Positions 1 through 14,190 are shown, counted from the stretch's first letter. The stretch: 64,000 bases of DNA from Canna indica (GCA_034359265.1 CP136890.1:498501-562500), one strand, 5' to 3'. The notes: generated from the letters alone by a model not told the origin. Translations and numbers: made by a program.

Positions 1-555
1 ATTTCAAAAGAAACAGGAATGTCTTATTTACAATGAGATTAAATCTCAATTGCTAAAAAATGGGATTTGAATCTTGCATTCTAATATATTGTTTTCTTAA
101 TTTTTTAATTTGTATGCATACTCTCTTACACTGAGTTGCATTTACAATACTAAATAAAGCCCTCTTTATGATCAGAAAAATAAAAGGCAAACCTTGAACT
201 GAACTGATGATCATTGTTAACTAATTTTCAAAAATGTCGAGTATTTTGTTCTTCCCTTCTAGAGAGTAGAGAGTACAAGTCTATTTTACCATAACTACTA
301 CAATTGTTAAAGAAACAAACTATTGTAATTTTGATTCAGAAAATGACTTGTTCATTGGTGTCCTCACACGCATGACAACAAAAATACTATATTACTAAAG
401 AAATAGATATCAGAACAAGCCAAAGGATAAGATATATTTCAAAGTTCGAATTTTACTACAAAGATTACACATGGCAGCAAAGAAATATAACAAAAACAGT
501 AACTTGAAAGTTGAATGATAAACCTTACGAACAAAGTAAACATTTGACAACTAAC

Positions 556-3500
556 CGATAAGAAATGTAATGGTGCGACAGGTTTGACACTCCTATCAAG
601 CTCACTAAAAAGTTCTCGAGTGGCAACCGTAAGAAGATGAGAGTACTGATCTAGCTCATTGTTCCTTCCTGAGTTAGTATAACTGCTTGCAAACAAATTG
701 AAAATATGTTATCCAACATAGTTTGCTTGAAATAAGGCATTTGCTAACTTTTCATGTGAAGTGCATGCATTAAATTAAAATTCACCTCAACAATGCAGAC
801 TTCAACTCTGGAACAGAATGTAGACACTGCAATGTAGAGTTCATGTAACAGGTGTTCCCCAAATTATAAAGACCCGCACTGTGACCCTGTTGGTAACAAA
901 TCAACCAATAATTCAAAACTAACGTCGCTATGGAACGTTATAAACATTCAGCAAGTGTTACAAAAAAGAAATGCACAAGCTCAAAAAAATTATAATGTCT
1001 TGGGTTCATGTAGAGTTCAACAAGGATGACAACAGCTGCTCAACAAATGAACATGGCACAAACCATGAAGTAAGCATTCTCATTCCCATGTCAATTAACT
1101 GTCAATTGTAAGCGATAATTGAAGATGGTATGGCACGCGCTTGTAGGAAAAAGGATTCAAGGAAAACCAAGGTTCTATTCAGTCACCGGTATATGGAGAA
1201 GCAAAATTACAAGAGAGAAAAAACATGACTTCTCTTCTGCCACTTGGGTGTACAGTAGGTAAAGAGAAGAAATATAACATTTGTGTAATATGGTTTGCAA
1301 AGACAAGTGTAGGTTTTAATTAGTAGTATTTGTTATTAGGCTAAGGAAATACATCTAAGCATTCAGGACCAGCCACCTAGAACCATAATTATGACCAATA
1401 ATCCAACTTACAAAATGTAGTTAGCGGCATAATGAATATTGTACTAAAGACCATTATAGCTATAATTTTTGGTGTAAAGGCATTATTTATTTCACTTTAA
1501 TCGAGACAAATATCAACACTTGAACATAAAGAAATCCAATAAGATCATATTATATAGTTTCCAGCCATTCAGGTAATTCTCCTTACATAAATCCTCTTAT
1601 TCTTATGTACTATTTTACTAGGTTATCCTCAACCGCAAAATACCTATTACTTTTATAAATATATACATATATAGGTACATCTAGACAAATTGAGTCTTTC
1701 GGGATAAAAAGAATGCAATGAGTGATAGAGGTGTCAATGGGCCAGGTCCGCCCGTGGGCAGCACGGACCCGACCCGAAAAAGGTCGTGGGCTGGGCTCAT
1801 CCCTAGGGCATGTGGGTTGTGCTCGGCACGGCCGGGAGGCCAGCACTGGCACAGGCCCAGCATTGGGCTGGCCCGAGCCTTAAGCGGTGGGCCGCATGCA
1901 CGACTCGGAGTTTACTCGGCAATCACGGCCCATTTCCACCTAACTAAGTATCATGCTCTGATATAAAAATTAACAAATAGAAGAACATAGTGCATAAGCA
2001 TCCCCGGATCTAGCTAAATTTATACTTATCATCATGGGCTCCATGCAAACCTAAAAAAGCCAATGCTATTGAGATAGATCAACAACATATTAGAGAGTCA
2101 TGTTAAGATCCCACCAAGAGTATTTAGTTTGTAAAAGTTCAGAATAATTAATAGACACAAACGAGCCACTGAACAATCATGATAGTTGGTGGTCAAAACT
2201 CTAACATCCCCAACACATGATAATCAACTACTCTTTGTAAAATGATAAACAATGAGATCGAAACTCACTATGGCTACTACTTGTTCTTCTTCTGGCAAAT
2301 CCTCCATGAACACAGGACCTTTCTCAGGAGCTTTCACTATTTCATCAGCTGTGCCCATCATCATCAACTTTTGCCCCTGTTGAATATTTTCAAACTATAT
2401 ATTGCTATTTGCAAGACACAAAAGAACCGTTAAAGTTAAAGAAAATCACACCTCACCTCTTTAACACTTAAAGTTGTCCAATCTGCATCATCCTACAAGA
2501 AAGAAGAGTACTTGTTACAAAGTTCAAAACAAAATTATTAAGAACCTTATAACAAGAACACTAAAGACAGTGACTCCTTGTAGCATGGAAATTTATGTAC
2601 CTTCAAAAGGCCACCCTTCACCATGATCTTTTGCCTCTCAGGGGGTACACCAGTTAGAGCATACAATTGACATTTAAAAACAAGAGGAGGCTGACTGGTG
2701 TCAATTTCCACTGCTGGAAAGACCTCCTTTTGCCATTTGACACTGACTGCATGACAAGAATGAATCATAAATATTCCTTACTGTGTTGGTAAGTGTTAAC
2801 TGATAGACAATCCAATCAATTAGCATAAAAAGAAAGGAAACAATTCAATAAAACCGGGATATAATTTAGATGACAAGGAAGAAAAAAAATAACTATAATA
2901 AAGTCTGCAATGAACTTGGCATGCAAATAACAATAATACATAATACATAATATAAAATGATTGGTACATATATTTGTGTCTTGGCAATGTGAAGGTGGCG
3001 GAATCAAAAATGTGCCAGCAGTTATCTGCAAATCATGGTTCTTGTTTTTTTCCTTTCCAGCAAAACAACGACGAACTCAGAACATTTTAAATAATTCTAA
3101 AATTATACAAGAAAATTATTAATGGTGAATAAATTTATCATATCATAAATCACTCAAATGTATAGCTAAGAAGTTAGAAAGTAGTGATCAATGACTATAA
3201 GGCCAAAGAAGTTTAACAAAAAATCAAATTAATAACATGACCAAAAATCACTCAAATGATATGTGCTATGAACAAGTCGTGTTCAATTATTTTATTAGTG
3301 AACTTTCAGAAAGATTCTTTACAGACTTTGTTAACACCACTAGACTTCGAGCTCAGCGAATAGCCGTTATTATTTCAAAACTCTTGCAGTTTTTGGCAAA
3401 TCAAGGACACGAAGCATTGTTCTACACGTCTAATTTCCTATAAGTATAAAATTAACTGATAACTAATGATAACATACAAAAATAGACCCTTATTGTACAG

Positions 3501-3892
3501 TTCCGTGTGTAACCAACCAGCACAGGTAAGAGCTGACGAAGCGTAAATAAGATTTCAGGAATCAAGCATGCCTGCAGCTTTTTCTAATGCTGACTCAACA
3601 GATGTAACATGAGGACAAAAGCATGCAAATAAAAGAATTAAAGGCTGCGTATAAACGTAAAATTTCAAGCAGGATCATGATTGAAGCAATCGAATCAAGG
3701 AACCCTAATTATCCTAGCGCATTTAGTCAATAACATGGAAAACTACCAGACGATCCACAATTATGAAAAGAAACAACTCCATACGAGTTCTCGCATCTTT
3801 CACAGACGACCAAGATCGGGCTACCAAATCACGAATTTCGAGACAAATCGGGAGCAAAAGGGAATGAGGGGATTATCCCTACCTGTCGGCAT
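556..3892 (-). CDS. UBP6: Ubiquitin carboxyl-terminal hydrolase, UBP6/UBP7 type (5' part; 3' end beyond left edge)
   Basis: This is a cysteine protease of the USP14/Ubp6 family, which binds the proteasome and trims ubiquitin chains. Visible exons, in transcript order, are 3883-3892, 2601-2746, 2457-2492, 2269-2376, 786-886 and 556-682, with phases that join cleanly to give 176 residues. Residues 1 to about 75 form the N-terminal ubiquitin-like domain, with the family signature TGVPPERQKIMVKGGLLK. The catalytic cysteine box NLGNTCYMNS follows, with the nucleophile at Cys113. The next exon carries SHLLTVATRELF and SELDRSVKPVAP. The first exon contributes only ten coding bases (Met-Pro-Thr plus one base). 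The His box and the rest of the catalytic domain are not in the window, so the gene is cut by the edge and is not shown to be broken. The last donor (556/555, GTTAGT) is the least certain border. UBP6 and UBP7 are close paralogues, so the symbol marks the type only. Confidence 0.93.
1726..1942. repeat. GC-rich inverted-repeat element (MITE-like) in a UBP6-type intron
   Basis: This 217-bp block is rich in GGGCC/GGCCC inside an AT-rich intron. Its ends are imperfect inverted repeats (TAGAGGTGTCAATGGGCC and the complement of GGCCCATTTCCACCTA). I could not find a clear flanking duplication. Its TAGGG-like end recalls the element at 21419, so it is probably an old hAT-like MITE. The open frames inside it on both strands are a product of its composition. 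Confidence 0.55.
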
Positions 3893-4057
3893 CTTCGGTG
3901 AGTACAGTTGCTGTCTCCGGATCTCAGGCGACGGCGGTGAAGGAAGAGAACGAACCGAAGATGCGAGGGAAACAAATGGAGCGGGGGAGGGTTTGCGTGG
4001 GCGACAAGACAAGCCTCCCCAACTAGTCGGCGATTGAGACGAAGGGCGGAGTTGATT

Positions 4058-4065
4058 TATTTATA
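4058..4065 (-). promoter_or_regulatory. TATA box of the UBP6-type gene
   Basis: The minus strand reads TATAAATA here, about 165 bases upstream of the start codon at 3892. Transcription would begin near 4030 and leave a leader of roughly 135 bases. This is a match to the motif and spacing, not a mapped start. Confidence 0.55.
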
Positions 4066-4402
4066 GGGGTGCGGCGAGGAGATACAGTGTGAGTCGAACA
4101 CGGTGGACGCCGGTATATAAACCCACATGAATCGTGCACTGTGGACCGTTCATTTTTACCGTTCGCTCGAATCGTGCGGCGGATGTGAGTTTTATCATCG
4201 CGGCGTCTGGGTACAAAAATTTAAAGAGGGCGGAAAATAATTGAAAATATCGCCATGGAAAAAAGAATATGAATAAAACTATTCATTTTAATTTTTTTCC
4301 CTAAAATTAGTTTTACAGTCATTATAAAATGTACAAATACTCAAGAATTATACGTACAAAATGTACTTTACAATTAGTTTTGTAACATAATTATCACAAG
4401 GT

Positions 4403-4578
4403 GTACAAATACGTGTAAATTATATGCACAAAGCGAATTTTAAAAAATGTACTCGAGTTTATGACATTAAGTATAATACATACATACGAATGTACAAATA
4501 CGTGTAAATTATATGCACAAAGCGCATTTTAAAAAATGTACTCGAGTTTATGACATTAAGTATAATACATACATACGG
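4403..4578. repeat. Tandem duplication, 89-bp period
   Basis: Two nearly identical 89-bp units start at 4403 and 4492. Both contain GTACAAATACGTGTAAATTA and CTCGAGTTTATGACATTAAG, so the duplication is recent. Confidence 0.85.
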
Positions 4579-5633
4579 ATGCTCCTAAGTTCGAATGCTG
4601 AGGTAAGCAATCAAATTCAAATTCGAGTATAGTAGTAAATAATGCAAGTACTTGACTTGTCATCATTCTCTAAATCAAACGTACAATAAGATTTTAGTAT
4701 GTTTTAAAAAGCATCTAGCTACCATTAATTTTTTTTTTCTAACAAATATGTGTTCAACACGTAAGAGTATTAAGATGTTATAATGAAAAGTAGAGAAGCA
4801 AAAGAAAATCAAACTACACGAAAGGGAATTTCGTAAAAATCTAGATATATTATAGTCTTTACCTCCATTTTATACAAATAAGATAACTACGTATGAAATT
4901 ATAATAATTATTATGCAATAAAGGAAAATATTGATTAAAATCAATTCCTAAAAATATGTGCATGAAATGTTTTAAATAGCAACATTGATTAATGTACGTT
5001 CTTTTTTGATGCACGCTACTCACTTTATTTTATACTTGTCTATGTATAGATACCCCGCAAGTGTTAATTATGTGTACGAAGAAAAATACAATGCATTCAA
5101 TACTAATATGCTTAATCAATATTATCGTCTAATAGTCATAATTATATAATAATGAATGGTTAATTATAAACAGAAATATTTGATGACCATCCAATCTCAT
5201 AAACAATGAATGAGAAAATTAATCACACTTACCATTCTCCACGATAATAACATATAACTCTTCATTAATTGTGGATCAAACTCGAGCGTCATTCATATAT
5301 GCCTCGCAAAGGGATATTTCATCTATAAACTTTATTTTGTTTTGAAAAAAAATATATTGTCTTGTTACTTTGAATAAATTAGAGTTAACGCATTGTCTTA
5401 TGAATATATTATGCTATGCAATCTACCCTACATGCTAACTATATAATATTTGAATTAATGGTCAGAATTATCTCAAACAACATCAATTTGTTTGAATGTT
5501 CGATATATTTCACGATGTCAATTTCATCACCACATTTTATTGTTACCATTTACCAGAGTTGTGTTGTATGCAACAACGGAAAAAGTCACCTCAAAATCAA
5601 GTTAGCAAATTTAATTTAAGCGTCTAAGCTTGA

Positions 5634-5707
5634 ATAATGATTGTGGTTCGTTTGCTTTATTAAACATGATATAATGATTGTGGTTCGTTTGCTTTATTAA
5701 ACATGAT
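5634..5707. repeat. Tandem duplication, 37-bp period
   Basis: Two copies of a 37-bp unit containing TTGTGGTTCGTTTGCTTTAT begin at 5634 and 5671. The unit also contains the MITE-end-like motif GTTTGCTTTAT. Confidence 0.8.
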
Positions 5708-7778
5708 AGAATAAAATTTGATATAAATGAGAACATATTGATTTTTTTTAAATTCAATATATGTCGGATATAATATCATTAATTTTTATATTTTTCTAAT
5801 CCACGCATTAAACAAATAATGAATATAAATTCATCTCGCATTATATCTCTTTTATAACTTGATATAATAAAATTCTTAAATCCAATGCTTATTTGATATA
5901 ATATTATTTTTTTGTTTTTTTAATCATGTTTTCACTAAATAAATAATAAATGAAAATTCATATATTATCATATCTTCTATTAAGTGAATTGAACAAGTCA
6001 TTGTGGTATGTTTGCTTTATCGATAACATAAGATATTAAATGATAAAGTATTAAATAATAAATTTTAAATATAATGTACATATGATATAATATTAATTAT
6101 ATATTTTTATAGTTTTTTAAAATTTTAATTCATGCACTAAACAAACATAGGATATATATAAAAATTAAATTCTTATCCCATCAGCATTTACCATATGAAA
6201 CAAACATGTTATTACATTTCATTTATTATCATATTCGTGAGTTTCAAATATTAATTATTTGTGGCAAATTGTCCAAAGAACTTTCTCTATAACTAGCCAT
6301 CGTCAAGTAATTTGCACTTTAACAATTTTCTAATATACCTACAAAAATAAGGTTGGTATTGTTGATGCAATTAAGGATTTCTACGAGTAAACTGTTTTAA
6401 TTTTAATAAAATCAAAATCACGAAAATATACTTAGTTTCACCGGCCAAATAACTCCTAAAAATTTGTTAGACCAGTAGGGTCCAACATTTCTAAAGAATC
6501 AAATGAAAGACTCTCGAATAAGCCCAGTCTAATATAGTTTATTATCCAATAAACAATTTTGTTGCTGTCGTGTACATCAAAAAGTAATAATACCACATCA
6601 CAAGTGTTTAATAATTATATTGCATCTAAAATAATAAAACTAATTATCCAAATATATTGTTTCCGAGAAAATAATATGCCAATAATTTGTTTGGAGTTCG
6701 ATTCAATTATAATTTATTTTATTATTGTATAAGGAAGTCAAATGTTATGGTTTAATACTTAAATTTCATTTTACAAATTGTGAAATTTAATTTAATTAAT
6801 TAATTTTCACAATTAAATAAAAAATTCAACAAAAGTAAATTCTCTAAAATTAGAATTACAATTTGGTATCACAAATATGAATTCATAAAAAGATGCACAA
6901 ATATGATTTTCTTAAGGGTAAATTACACTGATGATGTTTAATAAAATTACACTGACCTCCTCTCTATTTATAATTTTATCTTATAATCCCCCTGAGTTTT
7001 ATAAAATATTACACAAACCTCCCATATTACGAAATAAGTTTACACAAATCTCTCATGAGTTTTGTAAAATATTATACAATTTTTTTCTAAAAAAATTATT
7101 CAAAGATTACTCAAATGAGATGATTGTAATCTGGACAAATAGAGAGATGATCAGTGTAATTTTACTAAATTTCAGGGGAGGTTAGTATAATTTATTATTT
7201 TATTAATATAATGATGAGTAACCTTCTAATTTTTTGATTTTTTGTTTTAAAGCATATATTTTAAATATTTTTATCAACTTATAAGATTTTAATTCGCTTA
7301 CTCTCGTTGAAATATTTATTTGTATATTCTACTTTGTTTGAAATTAAATCTAATTATATTAATTCATTTCGAACATCCGCCATATAAAACAAATTTAAGA
7401 TAGGATCCCGGTAGGGATGACACTTAATGGTTCAGTTAAATATATTTTTAGTGGATAATTTAAATCGAAATTGTTTAGGAATCCGCTAACTGATCGATTA
7501 GAAATCCGTTAACTAAAAGCGAAACAAAAATTATTTGATTTTAAAAATATTCGAAATTGAAACTGATTCGTTATATGTCATCTGAAACTGTGCGTAGTAG
7601 TTATCAACCACTCAAACGCTTCATTTAGATGGGACCCATCCAGGTGGCATTGTGTGCGCAGCTGTACGGGTAAAGAATTGGGTCCGGGCGACGACGCGGA
7701 TGACTCCACCACGACTCGGCGTGTTGTCCCGTGACGAAGCATCCAACCATGCGATTTGACTTCACAGCTTCTCTCCTC

Positions 7779-7784
7779 TATAAA
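7779..7784 (+). promoter_or_regulatory. TATA box of the RABD2-type gene
   Basis: TATAAA follows a CT-rich stretch 121 bases upstream of the start codon at 7905. Transcription is expected near 7810, giving a pyrimidine-rich leader of about 95 bases. Called from sequence and spacing only. Confidence 0.55.
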
Positions 7785-7904
7785 TCCCAGCTCCTCGCGT
7801 TGCTCGTCGTCTACGTTTCTCTGTCGCCATTCCATCCCCTCTGTCCTTCTCCTCCTCGACAAGTCTCCTCGAATTAGGGTTACGGTTCGAAGAGGCCGTC
7901 CGCC

Positions 7905-10900
7905 ATGAATCCCGAATAGTAAGCTGCTTCGCTTCCCGACCTTCTCTCCTTTTTCTTTGCATAACTTTTTCCTGGTCCGCGATTAACTAGGGTTTTCTGT
8001 TCTCTGCCACTGTTTCGATTTTGGCCGTCTCTCTTTCTTTCTAATATATTTTAGCGGATTTCGTAATTGTTGATGTGCTATAGCAATTTTTTCGGGTTAC
8101 GGGGTGAGCGTGTTAAAGATCCCAATGTAATTAGATTTGTTTTACCTCCTAGTTATTATGCCGCACAAGATGTTGATTTAAATTGCCTAGGGTTGATCAG
8201 ATGACATTGTGGTTCGGGGCATATTTAATTGGATGTTTATGTTTATGTCACGTAGTTATTTCTAGAGACCACTATAAGCGGGGACTATCGGATTTTAGTA
8301 GCTGACTTCAAATTTATAGTTGAATCTGGTTTTTAAACAATGTAGCTATCTCTGGACTACCTTGGATTGATCAAATTATCAAAGAAAATACCTTCTATCA
8401 CATGATCCTTTTCTTAGTAATCAAGAAATTTCTATTGGCTTACTTTTCTTCTGAATGGCTATTAAACATCATATATTCTTTATGGCTATTACTAAAATAA
8501 AATGAATTATGAGAATAGCAGGTCGTGTGACGTTGATCACTAAGGCTTGATGATCCATTATCCCACTGAAGCTAGCTTTATTATGGTTGTAGTTCAAAAT
8601 TAACTTGTTTTGAACTGGTTGTTTTAGCTAGCCCAAACTTGGTAATATTAGATGTGGGGTAAGATTAGTTAACAAAGGTGTTTTGTGTTGCATAATATAC
8701 TCTATGCCCTTTTTCATCCAGGGATCTTATCAAGGCTTTGCAAAATTCACCAAAATGTACTCATCTTTTTTGATAGTTCAAATAATGTTTCATCTTAGTA
8801 CAAGAAATGATTGTAAATGTGCACTTATACTTTGATAGAAATATGGTGTCTAATCTTAATCATTCTATCCTGACACATGAATCAACAATTTTGCATGATT
8901 AGCCTTATGCCATGTTTGGTGCACTGTATAAGATAAGAACTACCTGATAGGATTAGGATTAGAGTGCTTGATGGATCATCATATAAGGTTTGATAGCATC
9001 ATAATCATATCCTATAATGTGTTCAGTGTACAAGCATATGAGACTTGAATTTTAACAAAAGTATCCTAATATATTAATTTTGGGCAAAAATTCCATTAAG
9101 CAAATATTTTCTTTTTGTTTTCTCAATGGAAATAAATTTTTTGACCATTACAAGAATGAAAATCCATGCAATTTATTTTCTATCAGAAAAACATATTTTA
9201 TAATTGTAACATATGATATATAAAAAAATATAATAAAAAATATTATAATGAAATTGTTGTATAATCCAAATTCAAATGTGGAGGGAGGAGATTCTGTTTC
9301 TTTTATTGAGACGGATTTGTGATATTCTTATATGGCAAATTCAAGTCATACGTTAATAGTCATATAAGTTCCTAACGCCATATAAGCCATAGAATATAAT
9401 GTGATTGATGCAACACTAAACCTTAGAGAGAGAGAGAAAGGAAGTCAATAGTTTCAATTCATTGCAATTTGTCCCTAGTTTCCCATGAGCTACAATTATA
9501 TCTAGCCTAGAATCCCTAGCTGTAATGACGTTAGGAATTAAAACAAAAGAAACATCAAATAAAAGGAAAGCAACATTGGTTACTCTTAAAATTATGGCCT
9601 AAAATTAATGTCTTATCAATGCCTAACATAAAGAGGAGATTAACATGTTTCCTAAAATTATGGCATAAAATTAAGACCTTACTAATGCCTAATATAAAGA
9701 GAAAATTAATTTCCTAATCGGAGTTGTTGACTGCATTAGTGATGGTCCAAACACCGCACAATGATTGATTGTATACGTCTATCTTATTCGGTCATGTCTT
9801 ATTTATTGTGCCAAACAAGGCCTATAGTAGTTATTTTGTAATCAATTGAAAACACTATATATGGACTTAGTTTTAGGACTTATTATGTGACATAACAAAC
9901 TAATACTTGTAAGAACTTCATTGTTAGTAAACAATACCACTCAATTTACTTCAAAATTTGGCATTTAGGATCCGGCTTATAATCTAAATACTAAACAGAC
10001 ATGTATTATCATTTTTCACTGGCCTCGACAAACTGATAGTACCAATAGACCAAAGAGCTGTTAAATTATCTTTCTTATTATGTAGCAAGACATATAACTA
10101 TAATCAATTTGATAGCATCATATGCACTTAAGCATTCATATTACTGTTGTTTCTAGTTATGTATGCTTAACAGTTTTATAGTTTTGTATGTTTAAATAGT
10201 TTTTGAAGTACCTACTGGAATAAATTAATCTTTTGCCCATTCCTCATTTGTTGATTTTTTTTTCATTCAACTTAGATGAGAAACTTTCACATATGTATTA
10301 TGCAGTGACTATCTTTTCAAGCTTTTGCTCATTGGGGATTCTGGGGTTGGGAAATCATGCCTTCTATTGAGATTTGCGGTAAAGACTCTGCTCTTCTGTT
10401 GTTTCTGGGATATTTGAAACTTACTTATATTCCAGGGCTCTTTTAGGATGCTATTGATCATCTTTGCTATGTGGTTTAAAATTGACCTTTTGCAAACGTT
10501 AGGAGTATTCGCTTGATTTGAAATATTAGGATGAGAATAATTTTTTTTCATAGAATTACTGTGTACGGTTGAAGTCACTGACTACATTGAGTACTATGTT
10601 TATTTCCAATAAATACTGGTGCTGATTATGAGCATCTCTACTGTATCTTTTTCTCATCATACAAAAATGACACTTTAGGTTATACTGTAGGTTTCTTTCC
10701 ACCTTGGACTTTTATTGTCTTTTTCAGAATCATGATTTATTAGTTGACTGATTGCTTTGTTTCAAATGCATTCCAGCTACTTGGGATATTAACAAATGTA
10801 TATAATTTTTAACCCTCTAATCTACAGTGATCATAGAGTTACAATAAACCAATTCGTTGTAGTAAGTCACTTGGGAAAGTGGATGCTAAAATGACAATGG

Positions 10901-13383
10901 AATATATAGTCTAACTATGTGGATCTGTCATTTTGTGTTTAAAGCCTCATATGTGAGAAACGGGAGATGCAAGTCTGCTGAAGAACATAATAGTTCTGTA
11001 AATGATTATATTACTACTAAATGATATTATATAAAAGATCATGACTTATTCCAAATTGGATGGGAATCTATTACTAGCAAGGAGTGCTGTGTGCACTGCT
11101 TTCTGCTTAAATGAAATGAGAACAGGAAGAAGTATTGGGATGTTAAGTTCTATCATGTAAGTTGCAGTGAATTCTAAAATATTGTATTTTTGCCTACTAA
11201 GACCTCTTGTGATTTAACTAGCCACTACCTTATCCTAATGCTCTATCAACCAGTAGTGTCGTAGGTATAATGCGTAGTGTCAGACTGCTTTTTTTTCCCC
11301 CTTCTATATAGTATGCCATATTCTACTTCTACAAGTTGCATAAGAATAAATTGGAGGATTTGGTTATCGTATCTCCGAACTCCGAACAATTGCATACCCC
11401 ACTATGTTTATGCAAGTGGCTTGATGGTGCATGGGGTTTCTGAAGTCGATAAAAAAGTTGTGAGCTTTGATCTGGCTCATTTCACATTCCTGTACATTAT
11501 GTTGTAGGATATGCTCACATTAATAGTGTAATTGCCAAATGTAGTAATAGCATCGCGTTAGGTTTTTATGAACTACTGCCCCGTTTAAATTGGGGTTCAG
11601 ATTGGTATGGATAGAAAAGAAAATACTCAAGAAAATCATATATGTACTTGGTTCATGACATTAAATATAGTGTACACAAATGGGTACCCGCAGACTCGAA
11701 TACAAGTTAGCTAATCTGGATTGGGATCAAGTAGGAGAGAAAAATTCGAGTCGAGTTGGGTAGTAGAGAAAAATATGGATACCTAGACCGGTTGCCATTC
11801 CTAGTCAAATATACGTTTTTTTATTATTTTACTTATCAAAGGAATATAGAAATTTATTCAAGATGGAAACATGCTTCGGTGTTCAGAGCAAAGTACATAA
11901 TTCAGCCCTATAGGCCAATTTTTAGTCCAACACTTCTTCCAAGAGCAAACATGTCAGGCCAATCTGTCAAGCATGTAACTTCTTGTGGGCCTTTGGTCAT
12001 ACTTAGACTAGGGTGGTTTGGGAAGCCATAGCTTCTTTATCATGTTTTAGGTGGATTGCATGAGTATTAGTTCTTGGGATTTATAATATCTGTTACCAAT
12101 TAGGAATGAAGTGTTATAACAGAGTAGTTTATGATTTAGTTACAAGTGAAAATGCTTCACATTTATGACTTGCTTAAAAGGGTGGTGATTGCTTATTAAT
12201 GGCTAATTATCCTTGCATTCTAATCGGAGTACATAATGTTTGGTTATATTCTGCTTAAAGATCATTGACATGAGAATGCTAGCTCGAAGTATGTAAAAAT
12301 GTTTCTTAAATTATCTATTTCTATTCACCTTGTGGAGATCTCTGATATGGAGGTTTACTTGCTTTGTTCACTGCAGGATGATTCATATATTGAAAGTTAC
12401 ATCAGTACAATTGGTGTTGACTTTGTGAGTATGTTTGATTCTATTTTTGACGAAATTGCCTCCCTCTCTTGTTTCCTTGCAGCACCACAACCCAAAACTA
12501 GTTCACACTGATTAACAATTTTTTCCATCTTATTAGAAAATACGTACAGTTGAGCAGGATGAGAAAACCATAAAACTTCAAATTGTAAGTAAGAGCTTTC
12601 TTAGTTTCTCATAAAATGTTTAGGTTCGTTTCATGACAACCATTTTCTCTCCATTGTTTAGTGGGACACTGCTGGGCAAGAACGTTTCAGGACAATAACA
12701 AGTAGCTACTATCGTGGTGCACATGGGATCATTGTGAGATCCATCATCGTTCTTATTGATATAACTCCAATTTCCATTGATGACTTTGCTGTTTTAGTTG
12801 ACCATCGATTCCTGGCAGGTCGTGTATGATGTGACTGACCAAGAAAGTTTCAACAACGTCAAGCAATGGCTTAATGAGATCGATAGATATGCCAGCGAGA
12901 ATGTGAATAAGCTTTTGGTAGGAAACAAATGCGATCTGACTGACAACAGAGCCGTCTCATATGAAACTGGCAAGGTAACTTTTACCGAGATGCTTTAAGT
13001 AGTCAAAGTTGATTTCCTTCACTTGTACAAACTAAAATTTAGTTGAATTAATGGTCCGGTTTTGTAAGGCACTTGCCGATGAGATTGGAATACCATTTCT
13101 GGAAACAAGTGCCAAAGATGCTACTAATGTGGAGAAAGCATTTATGACCATGGCTGCTGATATAAAGAACAGGTGAGCTACTAACATGGTTTGCTCGACG
13201 CCTTCCCATCTCTTTGAGGTTTAACCTTGAGTAGGAACGTAGGATCATATAATACCAATTTAATTCATTTGATTGGAGTTTTATTACAGAATGGCAAGTC
13301 AACCAGCTATGAGTGCCAGTAAACCAACAACAGTTCAGATGCGGGGCCAACCAGTTGCTCAGAAGAGTAGTTGCTGCTCCTGA
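7905..13383 (+). CDS. RABD2: Rab1-class small GTPase, RABD2 type
   Basis: This Ras-superfamily GTPase directs ER-to-Golgi vesicle traffic. Exons are 7905-7918, 10306-10378, 12377-12424, 12537-12584, 12662-12733, 12819-12974, 13069-13172 and 13290-13383, giving 202 residues against about 203 in known RABD2 proteins. All guanine-nucleotide motifs are intact: P-loop GDSGVGKS (15-22), switch I with STIGVDF (39-45), WDTAGQE (62-68), NKCD (121-124) and ETSAK (149-153). The C-terminus ends in SSCCS, a double-cysteine site for geranylgeranylation. The start is fixed by the [19 protein letters not shown]-terminus usual for the class. Intron 1 (about 2.4 kb) and intron 2 (about 2.0 kb) are much longer than the rest and carry repeats. 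RABD2 paralogues a, b and c cannot be told apart from this alone. Confidence 0.97.
8925..9824. repeat. Possible MITE or larger inverted-repeat element in RABD2-type intron 1
   Basis: The ends GCCATGTTTGGTGCAC and the complement of GTGCCAAACAAGGCC are imperfect inverted repeats about 900 bp apart. The interior is AT-rich and codes for nothing I recognise. The flanking duplication is not clear (TA or TTA at most), so the borders are approximate. Confidence 0.4.
9587..9713. repeat. Imperfect tandem duplication, 66-bp period
   Basis: Two diverged copies of a 66-bp unit, each with TAAAATTATGGC and a later AATGCCTAA.ATAAAGAG motif, lie in intron 1 of the RABD2-type gene. Confidence 0.65.
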
Positions 13384-14128
13384 ACAAATTTGACTTTTTA
13401 ATACGCCTTTGTTGCAGAATATATGCTATTAGATTTCAAATGTTTGTATTACAAGTAAATATACTTGAAAAAACCTTTGCATGGATTGAATTAAAAATTG
13501 TTTAGCTTCTGTAAACTGAGAAAATTAATCTCTGATTTGGATCTCGATTAAACTCGAGGCCTTCTACTAGCTTTCGATCATATGCTTCAGGATCAAATCA
13601 ACGAAAGCCGATATCCAAATTAAAAATTGCAGACCCCAACCAAGATCTTAACAACTCTGAAATGATGAACTGAGAATATATTTTATAAATTAAATGCCCC
13701 ACTTTGAAGAGATGATACTAAATAATGTAATGGAACAAAGCATTCGGGCCTCCATGGGCTTTGCTCCTTCAGGTCTTAGACAACAAATTTAACATTTATC
13801 GCTGTGCGTGCTACGCATTAAATGTTACATGCATTGGAAGTTGGGTTTTCTGATCACTTTGGTTGGGCTCCCGTTAGGTCACACCAGCACAATCATCTCA
13901 GCAAGATTTCCAGAATCCGAAGAAATCATTACGACCTCTCTCTCCACTTTATTTAAGACCCTCCCTCCACCCTGGTTTTCTCTCGTCTGGGTTCATGCAA
14001 CCTATCACCCCTTCCTACACTCTTCTCTTCGGGAAGCCTTCCAAGTTTTATGTTTTCTGAATTATATCCTCCTTCAGGACATTTGTATATAGCTTGTCAT
14101 TACGCTTCGTGGTTTGCCGAAAGCTCTG

Positions 14129-14190
14129 CGATGATGAACTCATACCCGTCGAGAGGGACTTTCTAAGGGACAAATTTTACTGTATCGCGG
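14129..14190. repeat. Uninterrupted copy of the duplicated segment (MITE-free site)
   Basis: This stretch matches 14746-15065 except that the MITE and its target-site duplication are missing. It runs GATGATGAACTCATACC, then GTCGAGAGGGA, then CTAAGGGACAAAT. It therefore shows the pre-insertion state of the second copy. Confidence 0.8.

Larger units (their letters stand above)
4066..7778. other. Intergenic, AT-rich, no gene seen
   Basis: This region lies between the divergent UBP6-type and RABD2-type genes. It is AT-rich with short spurious open frames. Recognisable structure is limited to two short tandem duplications (4403 and 5634), diffuse inverted-repeat remnants around 5640-6210 with GTTTGCTTTAT/AAACAAAC ends, and a palindromic stretch at 6917-7190 whose ends both carry a TAAATTACAC/GTGTAATTT type sequence. 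Confidence 0.6.

Noticed and set aside
1610..1966. Frames with Gly/Pro/Arg on both strands
   Set aside because: They fall in the GC-rich inverted-repeat element within a UBP6-type intron.
13808..14092. Plus-strand frame of 94 codons
   Set aside because: No motif, no splice context, and only a moderate length for random sequence.
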